Positions 57,286 through 64,000 of a DNA stretch of 64,000 nucleotides are shown here, piece after piece (within the stretch, counting starts at the first letter, position 1; each line of letters begins with the position of its first letter). The notes beneath the pieces were generated by a model. The model did not search any database and was not told the DNA's origin. It saw nothing but the letters and a program-made list of their open reading frames with translations. The stretch covers positions 4,882 to 68,881 of the forward strand of contig CAZQAG010000007.1 of assembly GCA_964591295.1 (NCBI GenBank), in the 5' to 3' direction. Source of the DNA: VAXT01 sp964591295 (GTDB lineage: Bacteria > Actinomycetota > Thermoleophilia > Gaiellales > Gaiellaceae). The position numbers were made by a program, and so were the translations under genes.

Positions 57286-57915
57286 CTACGCCAGCACTCG
57301 CCGCACGAAGTCCGGATCCAGGCCTTCGATGATCTCGTCGGCGGCGCTGAGGCGATCCGGAGGAAGTGTCCCGGTGACTGCCACGCAACGAACTCCGGCG
57401 GCCTGGGCGGCAGCGATGCCAACGTCGGAGTCCTCGACGGCGACGGCCTCGAGCGGATCGATCCCGAGCAGCTCGAGAGCACGAAGATAGCCGTCGGGAG
57501 CAGGCTTCCCGTGCTCGACGTCCTCGGAGGCGACGAGCGCGCTGATCGACGATGAGAGCCCGGCGGCTTCGAGGACGGGCTCGATCTCCGAGCGGGCCGA
57601 TCCCGACACAACCGCCACTGCAACGCGGTCGGCGGCCTGCTGCACCGCCTGCCGAGCCTCGGGAGACACCGTGGAGCCGCCGGCAGAGAGCTCTCGGTAG
57701 CGCGCGATCTTGCGGGCAACAACCTCGGGGGCGGGCCGACCCAGCCACTTCTCGACGACCTCGGGATCGGAAAGGCCTGCCAGCTGGTCGTAGTACTCCT
57801 CCTCGGTGATGGGCTTGCCGAGCTCGGCGAAGATGCCCTGGAAGATCGTGCAGAGCAGGGGCTCGTCGTCCGAGATCGTCCCGTTGAAGTCAAGAAGAAG
57901 AGCGCGAACCGCCAC
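57286..57915 (-). CDS. HAD-family hydrolase with DFNGT motif
   Basis: 209 aa, beta-phosphoglucomutase-like HAD with a helical cap. Motif I is ALLLDFNGTISDDEP: the nucleophile Asp is present but the usual second Asp (general acid/base) is Asn. Motif II VVSGSARSE, Lys motif GKPAPDGYLRAL, and motif IV VAVEDSDVGIAAAQAAGV are normal. GTG at 57915 is favoured by a TAGACT 7 nt upstream; a GTG at 57921 is possible. First gene of the gamma-glutamylation operon, 9 bp before the ligase. Confidence 0.88.
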   Translation of the reverse strand: MAVRALLLDFNGTISDDEPLLCTIFQGIFAELGKPITEEEYYDQLAGLSDPEVVEKWLGRPAPEVVARKIARYRELSAGGSTVSPEARQAVQQAADRVAVAVVSGSARSEIEPVLEAAGLSSSISALVASEDVEHGKPAPDGYLRALELLGIDPLEAVAVEDSDVGIAAAQAAGVRCVAVTGTLPPDRLSAADEIIEGLDPDFVRRVLA

Positions 57916-57922
57916 CGGCACC

Positions 57923-57932
57923 AGTCTAGGAT
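57923..57932. promoter_or_regulatory. Overlapping divergent -10 boxes between the HAD and kinase genes
   Basis: The 23-bp gap carries AGTCTAGGAT. It reads TAGGAT on the plus strand (57927-57932, 6 nt before GTG 57939) and TAGACT on the minus strand (57928-57923, 7 nt before GTG 57915); the boxes share two bases. Simultaneous initiation both ways seems sterically impossible, so the two operons may compete. Confidence 0.55.
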
Positions 57933-57938
57933 CGCCCG

Positions 57939-58814
57939 GTGGATCCCGAGGAGATCGCAGCACGCGTCTGGCCGGGCGGGGAGCTCGAGCTGGAGCCGCT
58001 CGGCGGCGGGATCACCAACCGCAACTTCAAGGTCACAACGCACGGCGAGGCCTTCGTTCTGCGGATCGGCGGCAAGGACACGGCCCTTCTTGGCATCGAT
58101 CGCGAAGCCGAGCGCGCCGCGACGCTCGCCGCCGCCGAGCTCGGGGTAGGCCCCGAGGTGATCGCGTTCCTCGAGCCGGAGGGATACCTCGTCACTCGCT
58201 TCGTCGAGGGAGCGCCGCTGCCGGTCGAGGAGATGCACCGTCCCGAGGGGCTCCGGCGCGTCGCCGAGACTCTGAGACGCGTGCACGAAGGGCCCCGATT
58301 CCCTGCACGCTTCGACTCCTTTCGCGTCGTCGAGGCGTACCTCGCGACGGCGACCGCCCGCGGGGTGATCCCGCCTCCGGAGTACGAGCGCGCGAAGGAG
58401 ACCGCGAAGGAGATCGAGCGCGCACGCGGATCGCAGCAGCCGGTCCCCTGTCACAACGATCTCCTGAACGCGAACTTCATCGCGGCCGACGGGGACGTGC
58501 GCATCGTCGACTGGGAGTACGCCGGCATGGGCGACCGGTTCTTCGACCTCGCCAACTTCTCGATCAACCACGAGCTCGGAGACGCCGAGAACGAGGAGCT
58601 CCTGGCCGCGTACTTCGGCGAGCTCGACCCGGCCGATCTCGACGCGCTGCGGCTGATGCGCTTCATGTCCGATTTCCGCGAGGCGATGTGGGGCGTCGTC
58701 CAGCAAGCGGTCTCAGAGCTCGACTTCGACTTCGTCGGCTACGCGGACGAGCACTTCGCCCGGCTCGAGCGAACTGCGGCCGACCCGGCCTTCCGCAAAG
58801 CGCTGAGCGCATGA
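57939..58814 (+). CDS. Choline/ethanolamine kinase-like phosphotransferase
   Basis: 291 aa, APH/choline-kinase fold. Nucleotide loop LEPLGGGITNRNFKV, Lys in EAFVLRIGGKD, catalytic loop VPCHNDLLNANFIAADGDVR (HND-x4-N), and metal motif IVDWEYAGMGDRFFDLANFS, the Brenner/choline-kinase motif pair. Likely phosphorylates choline, ethanolamine or a related alcohol. Its stop overlaps the next gene (ATGA), so it is co-translated with the dimethylglycine dehydrogenase-like enzyme. Confidence 0.88.
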   Translation: MDPEEIAARVWPGGELELEPLGGGITNRNFKVTTHGEAFVLRIGGKDTALLGIDREAERAATLAAAELGVGPEVIAFLEPEGYLVTRFVEGAPLPVEEMHRPEGLRRVAETLRRVHEGPRFPARFDSFRVVEAYLATATARGVIPPPEYERAKETAKEIERARGSQQPVPCHNDLLNANFIAADGDVRIVDWEYAGMGDRFFDLANFSINHELGDAENEELLAAYFGELDPADLDALRLMRFMSDFREAMWGVVQQAVSELDFDFVGYADEHFARLERTAADPAFRKALSA

Positions 58815-61228
58815 GAGACCGGGCGCGAGCAGTCGTCATCGGTGGCGGCGTGGGCGGCGCAGCGGTCCTCTACTGGCTCGCCCGGCTCGGGTGGGACGAC
58901 GTCGTCCTCGTCGAGCGCGCCGACCTGACGAGCGGCTCGACGTTCCATTCGGCCGGTCTCGTGGGGCAGCTGCGCGGCTCGCTGAGCCTGACGAAGATGA
59001 TGATGAGCTCGGTCGAGCTCTACCGCACGCTGCAGGACGAGGTCGGGCTCGAGACCGGCTGGCGCGAGGTGGGCTCGCTGCGGCTCGCCTCGTCGGAGGA
59101 GCGGCTGGAGGAGCTCGCGCGGCAAGCCGGCTGGGCGCAGACGTTCGGGCTCCCGCTCGAGCTGATCTCGGCCGACGAGGCGCAGACGCTCTTCCCACCC
59201 ATGTCGACGGACGGAGTCCTGGGGGCCGCCTACCTTCCGACGGACGGCTACATCGACCCGAGCCAGCTCACGTTCGCCCTCGTCGAGGGAGCAAGGCGCC
59301 GGGGTGCGGAGATCAACACGAACACGCGCGTGACCGCGATCGACGTCGCGCGCGGCCGGGTCACCGGCGTCCAGACGGACAAGGGGCCGATCGAAACCGA
59401 GGTCGTCGTCAACGCGGGCGGCATGTTCGCGGCCGAGATCGGCGACATGGCCGGCGTCGTCGTGCCGATCGTCCCGATGGCACACGAGTACCTGATCACC
59501 CGCCCGAGCGGCCTTCCCCTTGACCTGCCGACGATGCGCGATCCCTCCCTTCTCGTCTACTTCCGCGGCGAGTCGGGCGGGCTCGTGATGGGCGGCTACG
59601 AGCGCAATCCCGCGCCGTGGGGGCTCGACGGCATCCCGGCGGACTTCAACAGCCAGCTGCTTGCCGAGGACTGGGACCGCTTCGAGGAGCTGATGCAGAA
59701 CGCGATCGTGCGCGTCCCCGCCCTGGCCGAGGCCGAGGTGATCCGCCTCGTGAACGGGCCCGAGGCGTTCACTCCCGACGGCGAGTTCATCCTCGGCGAG
59801 ACCGACGTGCGGGGCTTCTGGGTCGCGTCCGGCTTCTGTGCGCACGGGCTCGCGGGCGCAGGCGGCATGGGACAGCTCGTGGCCGAGTGGATCGTCGAAG
59901 GGCTACCGAGCCTCGACACCTGGGAGATGGACTCGCGGCGTTTTGGCCGGAGCTACGCGGACCGGGACTACACGCTCGCCCGCACCGTCGAGGTCTACTC
60001 CACCTACTACGACGTCAAGTATCCGGGGCATGAGCGCCAGGCGGGCCGGCCGTTGCACCTCTCCCCCACCTATCCGCGCCTTCAGGAGCTGGGCGCTGTC
60101 TTCGGTGAGAAGTCGGGCTGGGAGCGACCCAACTGGTTCGAGCCGAACGCGGGCGCCGGAGACGAGGCGCTTCGCCCGGAAGGGTGGGCCGGGCGGCTCT
60201 GGTCACCGGCCGTCGGCGCGGAGCATCGGGCCACGCGAGAGGCGGCAGCCCTCTTCGACGAGACGTCCTTCGCCAAGATCGAAGTCTCGGGCGAGGGCGC
60301 AGCCGACTTTCTCGAGCACCTGTGTGACAACCGGGTCGCCCGCGACGTCGGTGCGATCACCTACACGCAGATGCTGAACGAGCGAGGCGGTATCGAGTGC
60401 GACTTCACGGTCACGCGGCTCGCCGAGGATCGCTTCCGAATCGTCACGGGGACCGCCTTCGGCCAGCACGACCTGTCCTGGATCCGCTCACATGCACCCG
60501 AGGACGGCTCCGTGGCCGTGGAAGACGTCACGTCCAGCCTTGCCTGCCTCGGCATCTGGGGACCGAAGGCCCGGGAGATCCTCCAGCCGCTCGCAAGCGA
60601 GAGCCTCGCCACCGACGACTTCAGGTACATGCGAGCGCACGAGCTCGCGATCGGCTCCGTCGCCTGCCTCGCGCTGCGGGTCACCTACGTCGGCGAGCTC
60701 GGCTGGGAGCTCTACTGCCCGATGGAGCTCGGCCTGGAGCTCTGGGACACGATCTGGGAGGCCGGGCAGGAGCACGGCCTCGTGGCCGGGGGGTACAAGG
60801 CGATCGACTCGTGCCGGCTGGAGAAGGGCTATCGGGTCTGGGGCTCGGACATCACCCCCGAGGACACGCCCTACGAGGCGGGCCTCGGCTTCGCCGTCAA
60901 GCTCGACAAGGGCGACTTCATCGGCCGCGACGCGCTCGTCGCCGCGGACGGCCGGCTCGAGCGCAAGCTCGTCTGCCTCGTCCTGGAAGACCCGCGTTCG
61001 GTCGCGCTCGGCTCGGAGCCGGTGCGGGTCGACGGCCAGGTTGTGGGGCGGGTCACGAGCGGCGGCTACGGCTACACGGTGGAGCGCTCGATCGCCTTCG
61101 CGTACCTCCCTGGGGACGAGGCCGAAGTCGGCAGGCCCGTCGAAGTCGAGATCTTCGGCCACCCCGTTGCGGGCCAAGTCGCGGCCGAACCCCTCTACGA
61201 CCCCGAGGGCGCGGCGATCCGTGCTTGA
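58811..61228 (+). CDS. FAD-dependent dimethylglycine/sarcosine dehydrogenase-like protein (DAO + GcvT)
   Basis: 805 aa. N-terminal DAO flavoprotein (about 1-385): AVVIGGGVGGAAVLYWLARL, a STFHSAGL motif of the covalent-FAD type, GMFAAEIGDMAG, GFWVASGFCAHGLAGAGGMG. The C-terminal half (about 430-790) is a GcvT/aminomethyltransferase fold with FDETSFAKIEVSGEGAADFL, WGPKAREILQPL, YVGELGWELYCP and SCRLEKGYRVWGSDI. Together they oxidatively demethylate N-methylglycines and pass the one-carbon unit to tetrahydrofolate. ATG at 58811 overlaps the kinase stop. Confidence 0.93.
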   Translation: MRDRARAVVIGGGVGGAAVLYWLARLGWDDVVLVERADLTSGSTFHSAGLVGQLRGSLSLTKMMMSSVELYRTLQDEVGLETGWREVGSLRLASSEERLEELARQAGWAQTFGLPLELISADEAQTLFPPMSTDGVLGAAYLPTDGYIDPSQLTFALVEGARRRGAEINTNTRVTAIDVARGRVTGVQTDKGPIETEVVVNAGGMFAAEIGDMAGVVVPIVPMAHEYLITRPSGLPLDLPTMRDPSLLVYFRGESGGLVMGGYERNPAPWGLDGIPADFNSQLLAEDWDRFEELMQNAIVRVPALAEAEVIRLVNGPEAFTPDGEFILGETDVRGFWVASGFCAHGLAGAGGMGQLVAEWIVEGLPSLDTWEMDSRRFGRSYADRDYTLARTVEVYSTYYDVKYPGHERQAGRPLHLSPTYPRLQELGAVFGEKSGWERPNWFEPNAGAGDEALRPEGWAGRLWSPAVGAEHRATREAAALFDETSFAKIEVSGEGAADFLEHLCDNRVARDVGAITYTQMLNERGGIECDFTVTRLAEDRFRIVTGTAFGQHDLSWIRSHAPEDGSVAVEDVTSSLACLGIWGPKAREILQPLASESLATDDFRYMRAHELAIGSVACLALRVTYVGELGWELYCPMELGLELWDTIWEAGQEHGLVAGGYKAIDSCRLEKGYRVWGSDITPEDTPYEAGLGFAVKLDKGDFIGRDALVAADGRLERKLVCLVLEDPRSVALGSEPVRVDGQVVGRVTSGGYGYTVERSIAFAYLPGDEAEVGRPVEVEIFGHPVAGQVAAEPLYDPEGAAIRA

Positions 61229-61283
61229 CAGCCGGTGCGCGAGCGAGAGTAAATAGCCCTTTCCCCGGCGAAAGGAAGGCGGC

Positions 61284-62885
61284 ATGAGCACAGCAGAAGG
61301 TGGCGGAGCCGACTACCTAGACGACCGAAAGCAGTTACACAGCCTCGGCTACGCGCAGGAGCTCTACAGGTCGATGGGCGGGTTCCAGAACTTCGCGATC
61401 TCGTTCACGATCATCTCGATCCTCGCGGGCTGCCTGACGTCGTACTACATCGCGTTCAACCAGGGCGGCCCGATCGCGGTCACATGGGGCTGGCTGCTCG
61501 TGGGCGGCTTCTGCATCATCGTCGCCCTCGCCATGGGCGAGATCGCCTCGAAGTATCCGACTGCCGGCGGTCTCTATTACTGGGCGTCGAAGCTCGGCGG
61601 GCCGGCCTGGGGCTGGTTCACCGGCTGGTTCAACCTCGTCGGCCAGATCGCAGTCACGGCGGCGATCGGCTACGGCTGCGCGGTCTTCACGACTTCGCTT
61701 TTGAACCTGCTCTTCGACTACCCGAACACGATCCGTTGGATCCTCTTTACCTACGCGGTGATCCTGTTGATCGCCGGGCTGGTCAACATGCTGAGGGTGC
61801 CGATCACCGGAATGCTGAACTCGATCTCGGCGTGGTGGCACATGATCGGCGTGCTCGTCTTCGTCGGCGTCCTGATCATCGTCCCCGACACCCACAAGTC
61901 GGTCGGTTACGTCTTCGGCGAGACCCTGAACAACACGGGCTTCTCCGGGATGAACTTCAGCAACATCGTGTTCTTCTACGTGTTCCTGACGGGCCTCCTG
62001 ATGGCCCAGTACACGATCACCGGATTCGACGCGTCCGCTCACATGAGCGAGGAGACCAGGCAGGCGTCGAGGGGGGCGGCCTGGGGCATCGTCATGTCGG
62101 TGGTGGTCTCGGTGGTCTTCGGATTCATCCTGCTGACAGCCGTGACGTTCGCGTTGCCGAACGCCACGAACGACGAGTTCGTCGGTGCGGGACAACAGAT
62201 CCTCACGTTCTCCTGGACGACCGCGATGAGCGAGAGCTGGGCCGAGTTCCTGCTCTTGATCGCGGTCGTCGCTCAGCTCTTCTGCACGATCGCCTCGGTC
62301 ACTTCGGCCTCACGGATGATGTTCGCGTTCTCGCGCGACGGAGCGGTCCCGGGCCACAGGTGGTGGCGGGTCGTCTCCAAGAAGGACCGGGTCCCGGTCA
62401 ACACGGTGTGGGCGATCTGCGTGCTGTCGTTCCTGCTGATGATTCCGACGCTCAAGAACGCCTTCGTGGGCTACGCGGTCGGAACGTCCGTCGCCGTGAT
62501 CGGCCTCTACATCGCATTCGCGATCCCGATCTATCTGCGGGTTCGCCAGGGCGAGGCTTTCGAGCGGGGTGCATGGCATCTCGGACGGCACTACCGCTGG
62601 ATCGACTGGGTGGCGGTCGCGTGGATCGCGTTCATCTCGATCGTGTTCATGCTTCCGTTTGCCAAGGTCGGCATCCCGGGGAACGACGGTTTCACCTGGG
62701 ACTTCGTGAACTACACGCCGATCACGGTCGGTGCGGCGTTCCTGCTCTTCGGCGGCTGGTACGTGCTCTCGGCCCACAAGTGGTTCAAGGGCCCGGTGCG
62801 CCAGGGCGACGAGAGCGAGCTCGAACGCATCGAACGGGAGTACGACTCCCCAGGGGCGGCACCCGCTCCCAGCGCCAGCGCGTAG
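61284..62885 (+). CDS. APC-superfamily amino acid/amine permease
   Basis: 533 aa with twelve membrane helices. N-terminal YRSMGGFQNFAISFTIISIL and YPTAGGLYYWASKLGG are the APC signature found in GABA/choline-type (BAT1/GabP/UGA4) transporters; GFDASAHMSEETRQASRGAA is the conserved loop between helices 6 and 7. GAAAGGAAGG lies upstream of the ATG. Last gene of the kinase-dehydrogenase operon, so it probably imports the substrate (choline, betaine, dimethylglycine, GABA or an amino alcohol). Confidence 0.92.
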   Translation: MSTAEGGGADYLDDRKQLHSLGYAQELYRSMGGFQNFAISFTIISILAGCLTSYYIAFNQGGPIAVTWGWLLVGGFCIIVALAMGEIASKYPTAGGLYYWASKLGGPAWGWFTGWFNLVGQIAVTAAIGYGCAVFTTSLLNLLFDYPNTIRWILFTYAVILLIAGLVNMLRVPITGMLNSISAWWHMIGVLVFVGVLIIVPDTHKSVGYVFGETLNNTGFSGMNFSNIVFFYVFLTGLLMAQYTITGFDASAHMSEETRQASRGAAWGIVMSVVVSVVFGFILLTAVTFALPNATNDEFVGAGQQILTFSWTTAMSESWAEFLLLIAVVAQLFCTIASVTSASRMMFAFSRDGAVPGHRWWRVVSKKDRVPVNTVWAICVLSFLLMIPTLKNAFVGYAVGTSVAVIGLYIAFAIPIYLRVRQGEAFERGAWHLGRHYRWIDWVAVAWIAFISIVFMLPFAKVGIPGNDGFTWDFVNYTPITVGAAFLLFGGWYVLSAHKWFKGPVRQGDESELERIEREYDSPGAAPAPSASA

Positions 62886-62887
62886 AA

Positions 62888-63580
62888 GTGACCTCTCTGA
62901 AGGATCCCGAGGGCGCGGAAATCCGCGCCCTCGGCGCGCTCGTCGACTTCTCGGACAAGCGTGTGCTCGAGATCGGCTGCGGCGACGGGCGGATGACCTG
63001 GCTCTACGCCGACGCGGCGGCCGAAGTACTCGCCGTCGATTCCGACGAAGAGTCCATCCACGACGCACGCGCAGCGCTACCCAACCGGTTGAGGAATCGA
63101 GTTGAACTCCGCGTTGCGAAAGCTGAGTCCCTGGACGTGCCGCGCCAGCGGTTCGACATCGCCTTCCTCAGCTGGTCGTTGTGATGAATCGAGCTTGAGG
63201 GCGTCGTGAACGCCCTTCGGAAGATTCACGAGGCGCTCGTTCCCGGCGGAATCCTCCTCGACATGCATCCCATCCCTCCCGCCACCCGGGTCGAGGTGGG
63301 CGGGCGAAGCCTGGGCGAGCTCGACGACGCGGAGTTCTTCGAGCTCGTGGCTGCGACCGAAGCGCCGCTCGAGCAAGGCGACCTCTTCGTCCTCGAGGAC
63401 GAGATCGAGTTCGATTGGCTCGAGCGCTACGACTCAGGCGAGGAGCTGCTCGAGGACGTGAAGAGCTGGAACGGCTGCCGCATCCCGCGGGCGGTCGCCG
63501 CGCGCGTCCGCAAGGCGGAGCCGCCGGTCGATATCTGGGAGCGAGTCGTCCTGCGGCGCTTTAGCCGAAACCCAGGATGA
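62888..63580 (+). CDS. SAM-dependent methyltransferase interrupted by two adjacent in-frame TGA codons
   Basis: One continuous frame of 231 codons from the GTG at 62888 (2 bp after the permease stop) except for TGA-TGA at 63182-63187. Before it: RVLEIGCGDGRMTWLYADAA (motif I), VLAVDSDEESI, and FDIAFLSWSL. After it, in the same frame: IELEGVVNALRKIHEALVPG, then GILLDMHP, and a normal C-terminal domain. Both sides are needed for one Rossmann fold. The two TGAs occupy a position at the end of motif II. A hairpin follows 10 nt downstream. Either read-through (selenocysteine) or a pseudogene; without recoding, a second ORF could start at the GTG 63206. Confidence 0.6.
63198..63216 (+). promoter_or_regulatory. 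SECIS-like hairpin downstream of the TGA pair
   Basis: AGGGCGT (63198-63204), loop CGTGA, ACGCCCT (63210-63216): a perfect 7-bp stem. The apical loop starts 17 nt after the second TGA (20 after the first) and has G as its second base. These values fall in the ranges described for bacterial SECIS elements (loop 16-37 nt from UGA, G in the first two loop positions). In GC-rich coding DNA such a stem may also occur by chance. Confidence 0.35.
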
Positions 63581-63860
63581 ACTTGGCGTCTTCGGACATC
63601 AGCTCGGGCGTCCAGGGGGGATCCCAGGTCAGCTCGACCTCGACGTCTTCGACGCCGGGGACTGCAGCCGCTGCGTCGTGGATTCCCTCCTGGATCATCG
63701 GGCCGGCGGGACAGCCCATCGACGTGAGGCTGTGGATGACCTTCACCTTCGGGCCCTCAACCTGGACTTCGTAGACGAGACCGAGATCGACGACGTCCAT
63801 CCCGAGCTCGGGATCCTCGACGCCCTTCAGCGCCTCGGTGACTTCTTCTTTGGTCGGCAT
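63561..63860 (-). CDS. SufT/MIP18-type metal-sulfur cluster assembly factor (DUF59)
   Basis: 99 aa. DUF59 pattern complete: VTEALKGVEDPELGMDVVDL, VIHSLTSMGCPAGPMIQEGI with the conserved Cys, and VELTWDPPWTPELMSEDAKF. Such proteins help Fe-S cluster delivery (SufT, PaaD, human MIP18). ATG at 63860; a TAGACT 7 nt upstream points to a leaderless message. Converges on the interrupted methyltransferase with a 20-bp overlap. Confidence 0.92.
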   Translation of the reverse strand: MPTKEEVTEALKGVEDPELGMDVVDLGLVYEVQVEGPKVKVIHSLTSMGCPAGPMIQEGIHDAAAAVPGVEDVEVELTWDPPWTPELMSEDAKFILGFG

Positions 63861-63878
63861 GGCAGAGAGTCTATTTGT

Positions 63879-63906
63879 CCGGTGCCAGACTTCAGTCTGG
63901 CTCCGG
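63879..63906. repeat. 28-bp inverted repeat (hairpin) between two minus-strand genes
   Basis: CCGG-T-GCCAGACT-TC-AGTCTGGC-T-CCGG: 12 paired bases with one T:T mismatch and a 2-nt turn. It lies 6 bp after the stop of the partial gene at the right edge, and no T-run follows, so it looks more like a REP-type repeat or processing site than a standard terminator. Confidence 0.6.
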
Positions 63907-63911
63907 CGCGC

Positions 63912-64000
63912 CTAAAGCAGGCGAACCTCTTCCCGGCGCTCGCGGGCGAAGAAGTGAGTCCCATCGACGAAACGGACCCAGTTGCAGCGCGTGCACATGA
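63912..64000 (-). CDS. C-terminal fragment of an unidentified gene
   Basis: The last ~29 codons of a minus-strand frame entering from the right edge: MCTRCNWVRFVDGTHFFARE, then RREEVRLL and TAG at 63914-63912. CTRC could be half of a zinc site. Too short to identify, and whether the visible ATG is the true start cannot be decided. Confidence 0.4.
   Translation of the reverse strand, partial: MCTRCNWVRFVDGTHFFARERREEVRLL

Noticed and set aside
1..64000. tRNA, rRNA or riboswitch genes
   Set aside because: No stretch in the short gaps showed a cloverleaf, rRNA similarity or a recognisable riboswitch core by eye; a covariance-model scan was not possible here.

Overview
The window is about 64 kb of high-GC, densely packed bacterial chromosome. 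Most neighbouring genes touch or overlap by 1-4 bp, and many start codons sit 6-8 nt behind a TANNNT -10 hexamer, which suggests leaderless transcripts. Gene content (MraZ-headed dcw cluster, meso-DAP-type MurE, fused SecDF, naturally fused PafBC, queuosine genes tgt/queA/queG, UbiB kinase, LipJ-like hydrolase-cyclases) fits a non-streptomycete actinobacterium, most likely Thermoleophilia (Gaiellales/Solirubrobacterales). That placement is inference; no rRNA or tRNA gene was seen.

Region 1 (1-12,900, minus strand) is the division and cell wall cluster: mraZ-rsmH-ftsL-ftsI-murE-murF-mraY-[methyltransferase]-murD-ftsW-murG-murC-murB (murB runs off the left edge). A four-copy, 10-bp-period operator for MraZ precedes mraZ. 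An uncharacterised methyltransferase is translationally coupled between mraY and murD. Behind the operator lies a five-copy 25-bp tandem repeat.

Region 2 (13,000-30,700) holds a PfkB kinase, an ECF sigma-ogt pair, a duplicated-domain lipoprotein, a degenerate OmpR-type regulator, a coiled-coil trypsin-like protease, a UbiB kinase, a stand-alone SecD-like lipoprotein, a phasin-like protein, secDF-yajC-tgt-queA, and a two-component system with a secreted protein.

Region 3 (30,700-35,600) is accessory: an IS1-type transposase, a Fic AMP-transferase with its own inhibitory motif and repeated promoter elements, small proteins, and a cation/proton antiporter.

Region 4 (34,700-43,900) has a beta-hydroxyacyl-CoA dehydrogenase, a thiolase, two tandem alpha/beta-hydrolase-adenylate cyclase fusions (one with a lost nucleophile), an aldehyde dehydrogenase, two zinc-ribbon proteins and a 280-bp tandem duplication carrying the 3' end of a small zinc-motif gene.

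Region 5 (44,000-50,700): between the convergent genes pafBC and a sensor kinase sit two back-to-back mobile elements with GGAGGGTTTG inverted ends, separated by a single shared TA. One (652 bp) has no transposase and carries two small membrane proteins; the other (2,266 bp) carries a transposase plus a protein with a HEPN-like R-x4-H motif.

Region 6 (50,700-64,000): queG, a quinone oxidoreductase, then a gamma-glutamylation operon (HAD - glutamine-synthetase-like ligase - class I amidotransferase hydrolase - aldehyde dehydrogenase - SDR) divergent from a choline/ethanolamine-kinase-like gene, a dimethylglycine/sarcosine dehydrogenase-like flavoprotein and an APC transporter. Together these look like a locus for catabolism of amino alcohols or methylated amines. 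The transporter is followed by a methyltransferase gene whose frame is interrupted by two adjacent TGA codons with a SECIS-like hairpin downstream; it is either a selenoprotein candidate or a pseudogene. A SufT/MIP18-like gene closes the window.
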